Shown here one piece after another: positions 33,301 to 44,689 of a stretch of DNA of 64,000 bases (the stretch's first letter is position 1; each line of letters opens with the position of its first letter). The notes below the pieces were generated by a model. It did not search any database. It saw nothing but the letters and a program-made list of their open reading frames with translations, and was not told where the DNA came from. The position numbers and the translations under genes were made by a program. The DNA comes from Drosophila persimilis. Taxonomy: Eukaryota > Arthropoda > Insecta > Diptera > Drosophilidae. The stretch is taken from NCBI RefSeq assembly GCF_003286085.1, contig NW_020825321.1, positions 682,001 to 746,000 of the forward strand, in the 5' to 3' direction.

Positions 33301-34719
33301 AGTGAATTAGAGAATTAGAGAATCGTGAAGTTTATGCGGCTCAACAGATCAGGGTTGTCTATGTCACCCTGATCAAGTTGTGCATAAGAATCACACCAAG
33401 CATTTTTCCACGGTTAACTAAGGATGGGAGGTTTACTAATAGCAGTCTACTAGAGTAAGATGGGAGTCTCACACCTGCATCCCAGTTAAGGCCCCGCAGA
33501 GCAAAGAGTAAAAAGTTTTTCTGTACTGATTCTATACGGTCCTGGTGTACTTTGTACTGAGGGCACCATACGCAGGAGCCGTATTCTAAGATCGGACGAA
33601 TAATCGAGGTATATAGAGTCTTTGTTATATAAGGGTCGTCAAATTCCTTTGACCACCTCTTTATAAACCCAAGCACGCCCATGGCCTTATTTACAACAAT
33701 AGAAATGTGTTCAGAAAACTTTCACTTGGGGTATAACATAACACCCAGATCATCCACCAGGGTAATTCTCTCAAGAGAACAGCCAAATAGGGAGCCATCA
33801 AGGGGCTAGAAAGATGAAATGTCATAACTTTGCACTTCGAGGCATTAAGGTGTAACAAGTTTGCGCAACATCATGACTGAAAGATATTGAGATCGGATTG
33901 CAAGCGAGAATGAAATGAAATGTCCTTATACTGGACACAGAGTTTAACAACATCCGCATACATAAGTACTCGAGAGTATGTTAATACCGAAGGCAAGTCA
34001 TTACTGAAGAGCGTGTAGAGTAAGGAGCCTAGATGGCTGCCCTGTGGTACTCCCAAAGAAACCTTTACTGGTGAAGAGAGGGAGTTTTTGAAGACGACTC
34101 TTCGAGACCTGGAACAAAGAACCCTAAAAGGTCAAGTTTATGCACTAAAAGGGAATTGTTTACGGAGTCAAATGCTTTACTAAAGTCGGTGTAAATAACA
34201 TCCTCCTGTAAGTTACCTTGAAAGCCTTTAATAATGAAAGAGGTAAACTCTAACAAGTTTGTGGTGGTTGATCGCCGCCTTATAAATTTATGCTGAGTTG
34301 GAGATATATGTAAGTGACTTGCAGAGATGTTGCAAGTGCGGAGTTAAAACCTTCTCAAACATTTCATGAAGTAGGGAACATTCATGTAACAAGGGACTGA
34401 AAATGCCGTTCGACCTCGGTAAGCCGTGTGAGTACGGATGTCCAGAGTAGCTTTCCTCAGAATAGGTGGTTTGAAAAAATTGGGCAGAGATCGGCAATTG
34501 CCTGATCATTATTTGCCGACGTATTACAAAATGATAGCGAGGATGGGTGTGCGTGCGGACGCTCTACGCTTACTGTTTACGAAGCAGTAAAACTGTTTTG
34601 GGTCCTGAGAAAAACGTATCCTGCATCGAGATAAGTAGTTCTTATAGCATTGTGCATTAAGACCTGAAAGTTTGAAAGCTCCTACATAGCGAGAGTGAGA
34701 AGTAGGAGAACCAACTTCT
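33301..34719 (-). pseudogene. CR1-A RT fragment, duplication copy 1
   Basis: The minus strand reads NKAMGVLGFIKRWSKEFDD (33600-33690), MGVPQGSHLGSLLYTLFSND (33997-34056), a YADV in place of YADD (33950) and TDFSKAFDSVNN (34160-34200), up to the joint with BEL1 at 34719. Catalytic-site loss and frame breaks show it is dead. Confidence 0.86.
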
Positions 34720-34751
34720 TGTTCTAGTTCCCGACCCCTGACTTACGTGCT

Positions 34752-35273
34752 GTGGAGTGTCCGGAAGCTGACGTACTTACACTGAATCACTTTCTGAGAG
34801 CAGAAACTAGCTCGTTGACAACAAAGGGTGACAGCAGCGTAATAGGAGTTATGCTTGGTAAGAGCAAGGCAGATCGCGGACAGCTTCAGAAAACGATGGC
34901 TGAAGGATATCTACCGTGCCTGATGCCACGAACCAAATGGCATGGACCTCCAATCAACCCTAGCCAGCTCGGAGATGTCGTAGTTCGAGCGGACGAAACA
35001 AGCCCCAAGGTGCAGTGGAGGAAAGGCATCATCATGGACCTTCGAGTAGCCAAGGACGGGATCGCCCGCCGCGTGGTGATCCGCACTGCATCTGGACTGC
35101 TAACTCGGCCAATAGTTAAACTGGCCAAGTTAGACGTGAAGACAACGAATCCACCCATGAACCAAGGTTTAACCAGAAGTTTGGCAAACATCACGTCAAG
35201 CGACGAAGTTTGCGAAGGGGGGGAATGTTACGGCAGAAACCGCAGTGGCAGCTCTAAATATCACCGCGCCTAA
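34752..35273 (+). pseudogene. BEL1 pol C-terminus (DUF5641), open 173-codon fragment
   Basis: An open frame runs from BEL1 pol through WHGPPINPSQLGDVVVRADE and WRKGIIMDLRVAKDG to a stop just inside the LTR. The 10 bases that break the frame in copy 1 are absent here. Other copies (52129-52180 region) suggest the family sequence has these bases, so the open frame may be fortuitous and shifted upstream of residue about 40. It is a C-terminal fragment of a polyprotein, not a gene. Confidence 0.75.
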
Positions 35274-35494
35274 CAGCACAGACATCAATAGCACTCAGCA
35301 AAGGGAACGCAAAAAAAATTCAGCGGCGAAAAGTTAAACTGAAGCGGTACAAGTTTTTTAGCTCGCTTCTCCCCCTAATGTAATACCCTGCCCCGATCTT
35401 TGTAACTGAAAACACCTGAATAAAAACAAGACTTGAAGAACAAAAAACGGGAGGCCTATTAAACGCGGGAGGCGCGGAAATAATAGTTGTTACA
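35226..35494 (+). repeat. BEL1 LTR, duplication copy 2
   Basis: TGTTACGGCAG to GTTGTTACA, essentially identical to 32469-32737. It is followed by the spacer repeat to about 36060. Confidence 0.8.
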
Positions 35495-36060
35495 TCAAAT
35501 TTAACAAAATGATATATCAATTGTTTAAGTTAGTTAAGTCTGAATAAATTAAGAACATGCTATATATCAGGAAAAAGGTATATGGAAAGAACGACTTTTG
35601 ACCGATTGAAATTATGGTAGCTATATGATATGGCTATATAATCGGCCGATTCCGACGGCCTTCATATTTCACACAGTTGCTATTTATATTTCTGGCCCAA
35701 CAATGAAAAAACAAACTTTGCTTACTGAATAGTGTTTATGAAGACGAATACTTTTGAACTCAGAAGGAAGTATCTCTGAAAGGCTCAAATTCGTATATCT
35801 ACGCTTTGTGACATTAGTCAGACTGCATCTTGCAAGAGGCGATGCAATTACTGCACCGTCAAGTGGCCCGTCTGAAACCATCAGAAGGCTGTTACTCGAG
35901 TATGCAAGAAAGATAGCTGTTAGACTAATATTCGATAAAAATTAGCACTAAACTTACTAAGAGAACTAGGGATGCATTCAAAAAAAAAATACCACTACAA
36001 TTACTAATTACTAGAAAGGTGTGTAAGGATTAGAAATTTAATAAGAGGAAGAGAATTAGT

Positions 36061-38790
36061 GAATTAGAGAATTAGAGAATCGTGAAGTTTATGCGGCTCA
36101 ACAGATCAGGGTTGTCTATGTCACCCTGATCAAGTTGTGCATAAGAATCACACCAAGCATTTTTCCACGGTTAACTAAGGATGGGAGGTTTACTAATAGC
36201 AGTCTACTAGAGTAAGATGGGAGTCTCACACCTGCATCCCAGTTAAGGCCCCGCAGAGCAAAGAGTAAAAAGTTTTTCTGTACTGATTCTATACGGTCCT
36301 GGTGTACTTTGTACTGAGGGCACCATACGCAGGAGCCGTATTCTAAGATCGGACGAATAATCGAGGTATATAGAGTCTTTGTTATATAAGGGTCGTCAAA
36401 TTCCTTTGACCACCTCTTTATAAACCCAAGCACGCCCATGGCCTTATTTACAACAATAGAAATGTGTTCAGAAAACTTTAACTTGGGGTATAACATAACA
36501 CCCAGATCATCCACCAGGGTAATTCTCTCAAGAGAACAGCCAAATAGGGAGCCATCAAGGGGCTAGAAAGATGAAATGTCATAACTTTGCACTTCGAGGC
36601 ATTAAGGTGTAACAAGTTTGCGCAACATCATGACTGAAAGATATTGAGATCGGATTGCAAGCGAGAATGAAATGAAATGTCCTTATACTGGACACAGAGT
36701 TTAACAACATCCGCATACATAAGTACTCGAGAGTATGTTAATACCGAAGGCAAGTCATTACTAAAGAGCGTGTAGAGTAAGGAGCCTAGATGGCTGCCCT
36801 GTGGTACTCCCAAAGAAACCTTTACTGGTGAAGAGAGGGAGTTTTTGAAGACGACTCTTCGAGACCTGGAACAAAGAACCCTAAAAGGTCAAGTTTATGC
36901 ACTAAAAGGGAATTGTTTACGGAGTCAAATGCTTTACTAAAGTCGGTGTAAATAACATCCTCCTGTAAGTTACCTTGAAAGCCTTTAATAATGAAAGAGG
37001 TAAACTCTAACAAGTTTGTGGTGGTTGATCGCCGCCTTATAAATTTATGCTGAGTTGGAGATATATGTAAGTGACTTGCAGAGATGTTGCAAGTGCGGAG
37101 TTAAAACCTTCTCAAACATTTCATGAAGTAGGGAACATTCATGTAACAAGGGACTGAAAATGCCGTTCGACCTCGGTAAGCCGTGTGAGTACGGATGTCC
37201 AGAGTAGCTTTCCTCAGAATAGGTGGTTTGAAAAAATTGGGCAGAGATCGGCAATTGCCTGATCATTATTTGCCGACGTATTACAAAATGATAGCGAGGA
37301 TGGGTGTGCGTGCGGACGCTCTACGCTTACTGTTTACGAAGCAGTAAAACTGTTTTGGGTCCTGAGAAAAACGTATCCTGCATCGAGATAAGTAGTTCTT
37401 ATAGCATTGTGCATTAAGACCTGAAAGTTTGAAAGCTCCTACATAGCGAGAGTGAGAAGTAGGAGAACCAACTTCTTGAAATTTTTTATAAAGTCTTGAT
37501 CTTAAGTTTTTTTAGGCTGGATAACTCTTTGGTTAACCAAGGGGGTTTTCCAGATCTAATTGGACAAGAAAGCGGGACACAAGAATCAAAAAATGTGCCG
37601 ACAGCATTGTACAAAATGTTTGTGCTTTTTATGACATCAGTGCACAAGTACAAAGCGGACCAATCAAAATCCCTAAAGTCATTAAGCTTCGCAAACTCGG
37701 CTTTACGAAAGCAGCGGACACAGGTAGCTTACTAGACCGATCCAATACAGTTGGTCCTATATCTAACGACACTTCGAAAGTAGGATGGTAGGCGTCTTCA
37801 GGTATAGTGAGCGGAAGGGCTCGGGCTAACAACACTATGGTCGGATTTTTTTCTGAATTTTTCACTGATTGAGTTGAGACAGGGACAGGTCAAGCAAGCC
37901 GTTAACAAAGTCATGTCGTGCCATGGGCACTAGGATACTAGACTCGTTTACCGAAGACCAAACAGTTCCTGGCAAGTTAAAGGCACCAAGAACTACCATA
38001 TGATCTTTATCTGATAGCGAGGAAGAAAGCGGTTAAAGCGGACAAGTGCTGCTCATAAATAGAGATATCCGAAGAAGGTGGATTATACGAGCAAGTAATG
38101 AATATAGGAATTCCAGTTCGTGTTGAACCTGGACTGTGAAGTGTTCCGACGTGAAGTTAGAGTCCACTGCAATTAGAACCCCTCCTGCACGTCGAGACGA
38201 ACGGTCCTTTCTAAAAGTTGTGTACCGTCTTGCCAAAACCTCGGCTTTAACCAGGTTTCAGCAAACACAATAACGTTGGAAGCAAATGCAACACTATCCC
38301 GGAAAAGAATGCTGAGCTTACTACGTAAGCCTCTAACATTCTGATAGGTTACTAACAGAGAAGTTCATTTTGGAAGGGTGGAAGCAGGACGGGAAGATGA
38401 GGAAGATGAGAAGCAGGATGGCAAACTGGGATGATTTTTAAGAGCCATGAGGGGCCTATTCTTCTTCTTAGCCTTGAACTCCTTCACCACCAAATGTTCT
38501 GGCCAAAATTTGGCAGAGCAAATGGAGCAATAGGAGGAGAGGAGAACAGTTGCAGCAGCAGCTAATGAGAGAGAGAGCTACTGAACAGATAGTTATGAGA
38601 GCGAGAGAGAAAGAACAGTCAGTGAAGTTGAGGTGATAGGGAAAGAGTGATAAAACAACAAAAGCTACCAGACGAGAGCGGACTGCAATGCAATGTAATG
38701 CGTACTCACTCACTGCAACAACACAAACACAAGCACAAGCACAAGCCGACGCCGACGCCGAAAAATATAAAGTTAAATAATGTTTTAACA
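36061..38790 (-). pseudogene. CR1-A LINE, longest copy (5' UTR, endonuclease, RT)
   Basis: The minus strand starts in an AG/CT-rich 5' UTR (38450-38790, with ACAAGC repeats and GAGAGAG runs). A short coding start (MALKNHPSLPSCFSSSSSS, 38449) leads straight to the endonuclease (NVRGLRSKLSILFRDSVAF, about 38340), with most of ORF1 apparently absent. The EN-RT linker lies at 37490-37700, then RT to 36116. RT keeps MGVPQGSHLG but has YADV for YADD. Many stops. The same segments in better shape lie at 56281-57850. Confidence 0.84.
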
Positions 38791-38989
38791 CAAATCAAAA
38801 GGCATGCGCTCGCGTAAATGAATAGGTTTCCAGATTGTTGTCTGGTTAGAAAGTATAATTAGAATTTAGTTAGGAAAACACCGGCTGTTTATTCAAAACA
38901 AAAGGAAAAAATGCGGAGCGCAAAACAAAAACGCGTCTGATCTACGAAAGAGAACGAACGAAAGTTAAAAAAAAGGCGCGCGACGATTG
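38791..38989. other. No recognisable feature
   Basis: AT-rich sequence between the CR1-A 5' end and the mariner relic. I see no ORF or known repeat in it. Confidence 0.5.
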
Positions 38990-39300
38990 GAGTTTCCTTA
39001 CTCCTTAAAAAGTTCGACAGTGGTGCTTCAAAAGTCGTTTATAAAATCGTGACAGGTGAAAAATCATGGATATATGCGTATGAGCCGGAAACCAAACTTC
39101 TTGTTCTTTTCTTTTTTTCACATAAAAAAAAACTGCATGGTCAACGATTTACGAGCGCCGAAGTAGTTAAAGAGTTCAAATCCATGTTTTGGAGATATTG
39201 ATCATTAGGAAGAATATATTGAAAAAAATAAAGCTATTTTCATTTTAAAGTTTTGGTTCTTATTTGCTGTTCCCGAAATATAAATAGCAGCCCTCGTACA
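38990..39300 (+). pseudogene. mariner transposase relic with central deletion
   Basis: Residues KFDSGASKVVYKIVTG, EKSWIYAYEPETK (39010-39095) match the first catalytic block of irritans-type mariner transposases. The frame then jumps to HKKKLHGQRFTSAEVVKEFK (39120-39180) near the C-terminus. About 130-150 residues between, including the later catalytic aspartates, are missing. The right end (minus strand GGGCTGCTATTTATATTTCGG, 39270-39300) looks like the element terminus. Dead. Confidence 0.82.
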
Positions 39301-40155
39301 TATATATATATCTATAACTTCTCTCTCTATTCTTAAGTGATTAAGCCACATATTTTTCAATTACATTAATTTTTTTCTTTCATTGATTTGCATACTGGTC
39401 GAATTTAAATACTTGTGTTATTTTCGGTAGGGAAACTTGTGTTTGCTAGTTTTTTCCCGATTATTTGGCAAAATGCCTAGTTTTAACTACCGAAAGATAT
39501 ACTGAAGTTATGCTAGCAATGAATATGGAATAGACTTATAATTTCCTAGTGACATGGTGACGTAATGGGATAGGGTGAGAATTATAGGGATTTCCAGAAC
39601 CTTCTCACAACTGGAAATTATGGTAGGGTGGGTACAGAATCGTATGAGTCGACTCAAGACCATCTCAAGACCACACGCCGGCGATATTTTTGGAACAGGC
39701 AGTTTTCGTATATGCTCGGAATAGGCATATTGTTGTTTTCGGAGTTAGCTCCCGTTAATCCTGTCGGATTGTAATTTTTTTAAGTTTTTGTGTAGTAGGA
39801 GTCGAGACGCGGTGAGACGCGAATAAAGGCTGAAAATTTAGAAACTGCATTTTAAGTTTCGAAGTAAATCGAAATAATCTACAAATTTGAATAAATGAAC
39901 TATGAATAAAACATGCCTTCGATAGACCCAATTTGACTAATTTGTAGCTAATTAAAGTCCATAAATATTCCAGCAGCTGTAGTAATCAAACTTGAATGAC
40001 GTTTTATTATGCATTCGAGCTCTTGTGCGGTATGTACACAACTGAGGAACTAGCACACACCCAGCATATTTAAAGCATTTAGCTTAGTATATTACAATTA
40101 GACGTATGATAAAAAAATACAACATAGATGGAAAGACTTTGGAGCAAATGCACTT
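39301..40155. other. Unassigned AT-rich sequence downstream of Mvd
   Basis: No supported gene or named repeat. It contains short AT microsatellite (39300-39320) and possible Mvd 3' flanking sequence. Small frames here are not convincing. Confidence 0.5.
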
Positions 40156-40161
40156 TTTATT
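40156..40161 (-). terminator. Polyadenylation signal of Mvd
   Basis: AATAAA on the minus strand, about 170 bp after the Mvd stop codon, in AT-rich 3' UTR. The position suits a Drosophila 3' UTR. The frame at 40098-40328 lies in this UTR and is not a gene. Confidence 0.65.
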
Positions 40162-40328
40162 CGATATTTAAATACATTTGTTTCAAATATTTGTTTAAAA
40201 AAAATCCCAAAAAAGTATCCAAAACCGTCATATAAAAAATTGTGTATTTGATGAAAACTATTAGACATAAGTTTTGATAAAATTCTGTATTTATAGAAGC
40301 ACTTTGCCTTAAACGCCGCAATTAACAA

Positions 40329-41481
40329 TTAGTGGGACAATGGTAGTCCATTTTTCAATAAACTATTATCGTCACTCAATTGACATGGTCCATCCCCAAC
40401 CTTTGTGTGGATTATATACTTAAGTAGGTTTTTGGGTTGAACGTTTAACATTCCGTTAACTTTTCTGTGTTCTGCAGTTGTATGGATTGAATTGTCGGTT
40501 GCACCATCTGAATTTTTTTCTATATTCGATTCTGGTGAAACGGCAAGACCCCGTAAGTACTCAACAGTATCTATTGAATCAGTAGGGAAAACTTTTTGAA
40601 TTGCTGCTAGTAACTTTGCAACATTTTCCTTTAATACATAAATGCATGCGTTTGGACCAGCATCAAATGTGTACGCTGCATGCACTGTACCCGTAGTTTT
40701 ATTGTATGTATGTACAAAATTAACTATAGCATGAGACACATCGTTCATATAAACGCATGGTGGATAAGTGTCCAAGGCGATTGCATGAAACTGATTTGAG
40801 TCTTTCATCGTTATCTCAGCAAATGATTGAAAATCACGAGCTTTTATGGCCTTTTTTAAATTCGCGATCCTTTCCGGAACTAGTTTATCAACTCGATGCT
40901 GAATTAACTGCGATGTAGTCACAGAACGTTGCATACCTGTAGTGGAGCTTGTTTTTTTTCGTTCATCGTTTACGACTAAAATGAGTACATGCATATTCGG
41001 CCAATGTTGGGCTGATGCAACTGGTTCAGCGACAGAGTCGCTGCCATCATCAAGAACTCCACGGTGCCATTGAACAAAACCACCAAATAAACTACGACAT
41101 GCAGAACCACTACCTTGTCGAGCTATAGTCGTCAATTCTTCAGTAAGGGGGATACCATATAAACGTGCCAGGGAATATACCAGGCAAGCGTAACCAGCTG
41201 CACTTGATGCAAGACCAGCAGCGGTAGGAAAATTGTTACGCGATGCAATATGTACTTTCCAACAGAGTGAAGCTTCTTGAGAACCATTAATATGCGCTAG
41301 ACGTTGAACTAAAAATAAAAAGAGATGTACAAAATAAATTAAAATTTCATATTAAAAACTCACCTCCTTTTAAACAGCGCATAAGACGAGAGTCCTCCTC
41401 GAAAAGCAATTCCTCATCATTGAGCCACATTCGATTGTGTTGAAATTTTTCTGAGGCAGTTATTGTTGTCTTCGCGCAAAG
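40329..41481 (-). CDS. Mvd: Diphosphomevalonate decarboxylase, exons 2 and 3 (N-terminal exon not found)
   Basis: This enzyme of the mevalonate pathway converts mevalonate 5-diphosphate to isopentenyl diphosphate with ATP and loss of CO2. Exon 41364-41481 (LCAKTTITASEKFQ...MRCLKG) joins exon 40329-41308 across a 55-bp intron (41309-41363; donor GTGAGT, acceptor TTTTTAG). The glycine-rich ATP loop NNFPTAAGLASSAAGYACL, the signature SGSACRSLFGGFVQWHRG with its active-site serine, and YTFDAGPNACIYVL with the catalytic aspartate are all present. The 366 codons are uninterrupted and end in a normal tail. About 40 N-terminal residues, normally including a KYWGKR-type motif, should lie in an upstream exon past the acceptor at 41482. 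I cannot find them in the window, so the first intron is very large or the gene is truncated. Confidence 0.93.
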
Positions 41482-41736
41482 CTATAAAAACACACAAATA
41501 TACAGGTCACAATACAGACAATATTATCATAGACAATAGACATAAAACTTCGCCCCGCCGAAAATCATATGCCGCGATTGTAACTACTAATTTATATAAA
41601 TTTTAGGAAAGGTGCTATTTATATTTCTGGCCTAGTTAACTTTTAGCTTTATTAGAACCCAATTGTCATTTACATTAAAAAGTTTGGAATTTTAACGATA
41701 AACGTAAAATTCATCTCAAGAAAAAACTTTAACTTT
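41482..41736. other. Mvd intron or upstream sequence with DINE and mariner-end scraps
   Basis: No first exon is visible. AACTTCGCCCCGCCG near 41548 matches part of the DINE-like element at 43100. GTGCTATTTATATTTCTGGCC at 41612 matches the terminus-like motif of the spacer repeats. The sequence resumes after the LINE at 44252, so together these form a repeat-filled intron or promoter region of Mvd. Confidence 0.55.
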
Positions 41737-41747
41737 AAAAAAACGTA

Positions 41748-44251
41748 GGTAAGGTTAGGTAGAGGCGGCTGCCAAGCTCGCTGGGAGCCCGACACACTAA
41801 GGCCGGTTTCGGCCCGTTGTGATACCGCTTGGGATCATTCCCTCCCTTTCATGTCAACAGTTGTCCCATCCAGATGCTCTTATAAAGTTTGCGTCCTTTC
41901 TGGGACATAACGTAGACATCTCCGAGATGTCGTTCAGAAAGGCAGTGCCTAAGTGTTGTAGCCTCCTTCTGCTGAGAGCTGGACAGGAGCAGAACAGGTG
42001 TTCCTTTGTCTCCTCCTCGTCCTCGTCTTTGCAGCTGCGGCAGAAATCATTGTGTGGGGCACCCAGCCTGTTTGCGTGGTTGCCTACGAGCCAATGTCCT
42101 GTGAGGGAACGTATTACTGCGCTGCACCTTTCCCTGCCTAGTTTGCAGAGCTCTGAGGTGCGCTTCTTATCTATGGTCGGCCATGTTTGCCGAGCTGTGC
42201 GACAACGTGACCCTATTTGCCACTTTTCGTCTGCCAGTCGCTTGTACTGATCTTTTATAATGATCTTGCAGGTGGCCATAGGCATACAAATATCCTCCTT
42301 ATCTTGGAGAAACCCCGCACCAAGTACCACATCTGGCCAGCTCGTCCGCTATGCAGTTGCCCTCGATGTCCCGGTGGCCCGGGACCCATATAAGGCTGAT
42401 AGCAAATTTCTGAGCCATCTCGTGAAGAGATCTGCGGCAGTTCGCCACAGTAGCCGAGTTCGAGGAGATCGCGTTGAGTGATCTGATCGCAGCTTGGCTA
42501 TCGCTGTAGATGTTTAGATTGGTTGCCGTGGCGGTAACCGTGTGAAGGCAGTACAGAGCCTCCCTGATTGCTGTAACTTCCACTTGGAAGACGCTACAGT
42601 TATCCGGAAGCCTGAAAGATTGTCTTATGCTTAGCTGTGCAGAGTAGATTCCTCCTGACCCTCCGACCCTGCCGTCCAGCTTTGAGCCATCCGTGAAGAT
42701 GCTTATGGCCCCGTCTGGGCCTGGGAGTCCCTCTACCCATTCGTCTCTGTGAGGCATGATGGTGCTGAATGGAGTATCCGTGTGCTCCCTTGGAACTTGA
42801 TAGTCCGGTCTTACTGGGACAATGTTGTTATACCCGATACTCAAAATGAGTATTGGGGTATATTAGATTTGTGGTAAAAGTGGATGTGTGTAACGTCCAG
42901 AAGGAATCGTTTCCGACCCCATAAAGTATATATATTCTTGATCAGCATCAATAGCCGAGTCGATTGAGCCATGTCTGTCTGTCCGTCTGTCCGTCCATCC
43001 GTCTGTCCGTCCCCTTCAGCGCCTAATGCTCAAAGACTATAAGAGCTAGAGCAACGATGCTTTGAATCCAGACTTCTGTGATATGTCACTGCTACAAAAA
43101 TATTTCAAAACTTCGCCCCGCCCACTTCCGCCCCCACAAAGGACGAAAATCTGTGGCATCCACATTTTTAAAGATACGAGAAAACCAAAATCGTAGAGAA
43201 TGACGATATCTTTTAGACTGCGGAATCTGAATTGGATCGTATTATTATTATAGCCAGCATCAAGAAAACAATTTCATTTTTTCTCGCCCTGTCTCTCTCT
43301 AACACACACGTAGCATAGGCGGCTTTGCTTAGAATAAAACATTAGCGCCTAGATCTCAGAGCCTATAAAAGCTAGAGCAACCAAATTTGGTATCCACACT
43401 CCTAATATATCGGACCGAGACGAGTTTGTTTCAAAATTTCGCCACACCCCCTTCCGATCCCGCAAAGGATGAAAATCTGGGGATATTCATAAATCTCAGA
43501 GACTATTAAGGCTAGAGTAACCAAATTTGGTATCCGCACTTCTGTTAGATCTCACTATAAAACGTATATCTCAAAATTTCGCCCCACCCCCTTCCGCCCA
43601 CACAAAGGACGAAAATCTGTTGCATCCACAATATTGCAGATTTGAGAAAACTAAAAACGCAGAATCATAGATAACGACCATATCTATCAGATTGCTGAAT
43701 CTGGATCAGATCAGATCATTTTTATAGCCAAAGGAAACAAATCAATTTGCAGTGGCTACGCAGCGCGTGACGTCACGCTCAGACTGATTTTCTGTCTCTC
43801 TCGCACTCTTTGTCGTGTCGTTTAATATTAGCGGCGTCTGCCGGAGGAGAGCCATACTGACTTAGTATCGGGTATAACTGTAGAGTTGCGGTGTCCGCAG
43901 CAGCTCACAACGTTCCCCCTCGTTTTTATTTAGTATCGATGAGTGACCTGAGTGCTGAGGTACCCATTGTTCAGAGTCTCCAAGACGTATTGCTCCCATT
44001 TCTGCCCGCTCCTTTCCTGCAAGGTCAAGGCTCTGGAGGCATAGCATGGTGTTTGGCGCAACATTTGGTGTGGTTCGAAGAGCTCCACTGATGCAGAGGT
44101 CGGCCGTTCGCTGAACTTTGCCCAGCTGATTGGTGATTGTCCTTTTTGTTAGGACAGGCCACCACACAGTAACTCCGTAGAGGTCTGTAGGTCTGAAGGT
44201 CTGTAGGTCTGACTATTGCCAGATATATCCATAGGACTATGCTTGGGTTAA
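41748..44251 (-). mobile_element. 5'-truncated LOA LINE, second copy, with target-site duplication
   Basis: The same family as 5310-10809. The minus strand begins in RT (NPSIVLWIYLAIVRP, 44240) and runs through RNase H (FTDGSKLDGRVGG, YSDSQAAIRSLN, PGHRDIEGN; 42299-42844) to the C-terminal CCHC-like segment (41854-42330) and a CTACCTAACCTTACC tail. The direct repeat AAAAAAACGTA flanks it at 41737-41747 and 44252-44262. A frameshift near 42320 and the insertion at 42833-43872 show it is dead. It is diverged from the intact copy by scattered substitutions. Confidence 0.92.
42833..43872. mobile_element. DINE/INE-1-like element inserted in the LINE
   Basis: About 1.04 kb, starting CCCGATACTCAAAATGAGTA and ending AGTATCGGG, flanked by TATA on both sides. 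It has an internal GTCTGTCCGTCC microsatellite (42967-43013), TATATATTCTTGATCAGCAT with AGCCGAGTCGAT, and three diverged blocks of the type AAAGCTAGAGCAACCAAATTTGG with TCGCCCCACCCCCTTCCG. This layout is what I recall for INE-1/DINE-1 repeats of Drosophila, non-autonomous Helitron-related elements. No ORF. The exact subfamily and ends are uncertain. Confidence 0.75.
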
Positions 44252-44334
44252 AAAAAAACGTAACACATGAAAATTTCTGTGTCATGATTTTCTACCATAT
44301 TTTATGTCGATTTTTAAGCCAAGATTAGATTAGT

Positions 44335-44664
44335 TCAACCTTGCATTGCCAATGTGAAAAACCTTTCAACGAATTCAACCGTGGAGTCCTTCCTTGCAGG
44401 ACGAATTTCGTGAAGGTGGCCCAAAATCTCGATGATGTTCGCAAAATGATTGAGGCGGATCGTTAGGTCACGGTCATGTACCGTGAGATTGAGACATCTT
44501 TGAGCATTAGCATGAAGTACATCAATATGATTTTCCATGATGACCTCCTGGTAAATCAGTTCTGTTCGCTTTGAATCCCACACAATGTAAAAGTTGGCCA
44601 ACATGAGACTCGTGTCGATTGGTGTAAGAGAATTATCAAAAAAAAAAACATTATCATTGTGCAT
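44335..44664 (-). CDS. Unrecognised ORF of about 80-110 codons
   Basis: The frame begins in or after a poly(T) run at 44637-44650, so the real start may be MLANFYIVWDSKRTELIYQE (44604) or an upstream splice site. It reads like a soluble, mostly helical protein with charged and hydrophobic alternation (IRLNHFANIIEILGHLHEIR), ending VERFFTLAMQG. I know no family for it and see no RT, integrase or transposase motif. It lies in non-LINE sequence on the same strand as Mvd. It could be an exon of a host gene or an eroded TE protein. Confidence 0.4.
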   Translation of the reverse strand: MHNDNVFFFDNSLTPIDTSLMLANFYIVWDSKRTELIYQEVIMENHIDVLHANAQRCLNLTVHDRDLTIRLNHFANIIEILGHLHEIRPARKDSTVEFVERFFTLAMQG

Positions 44665-44689
44665 AACATCTACACAGCTGACGAATGTA

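Larger units (their letters stand above)
31957..34719. repeat. 2.76-kb tandem duplication, copy 1
   Basis: Runs from BEL1 (TAGTTCCCGACCCC) through the LTR and spacer into CR1-A (CAACTTCTTG). It matches 34724-37477 at offset 2767, then 2757 after the 10-bp indel. A few substitutions are visible (for example 32519, 33723). At the joint near 34720, CR1 sequence is fused to BEL sequence. Confidence 0.94.
34724..37477. repeat. 2.76-kb tandem duplication, copy 2
   Basis: The second copy of 31957-34719. Its right end continues smoothly into the remaining CR1-A 5' part (to about 38790), so this copy keeps the original CR1 context. Confidence 0.94.

Noticed and set aside
38468-38791. 107-codon minus-strand frame
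   Set aside because: Low-complexity Cys/Ala/Leu-rich translation of the CR1-A 5' UTR microsatellites.
40098-40328. 76-codon frame after Mvd
   Set aside because: It lies in the Mvd 3' UTR, includes the AATAAA signal, and has no recognisable protein features.
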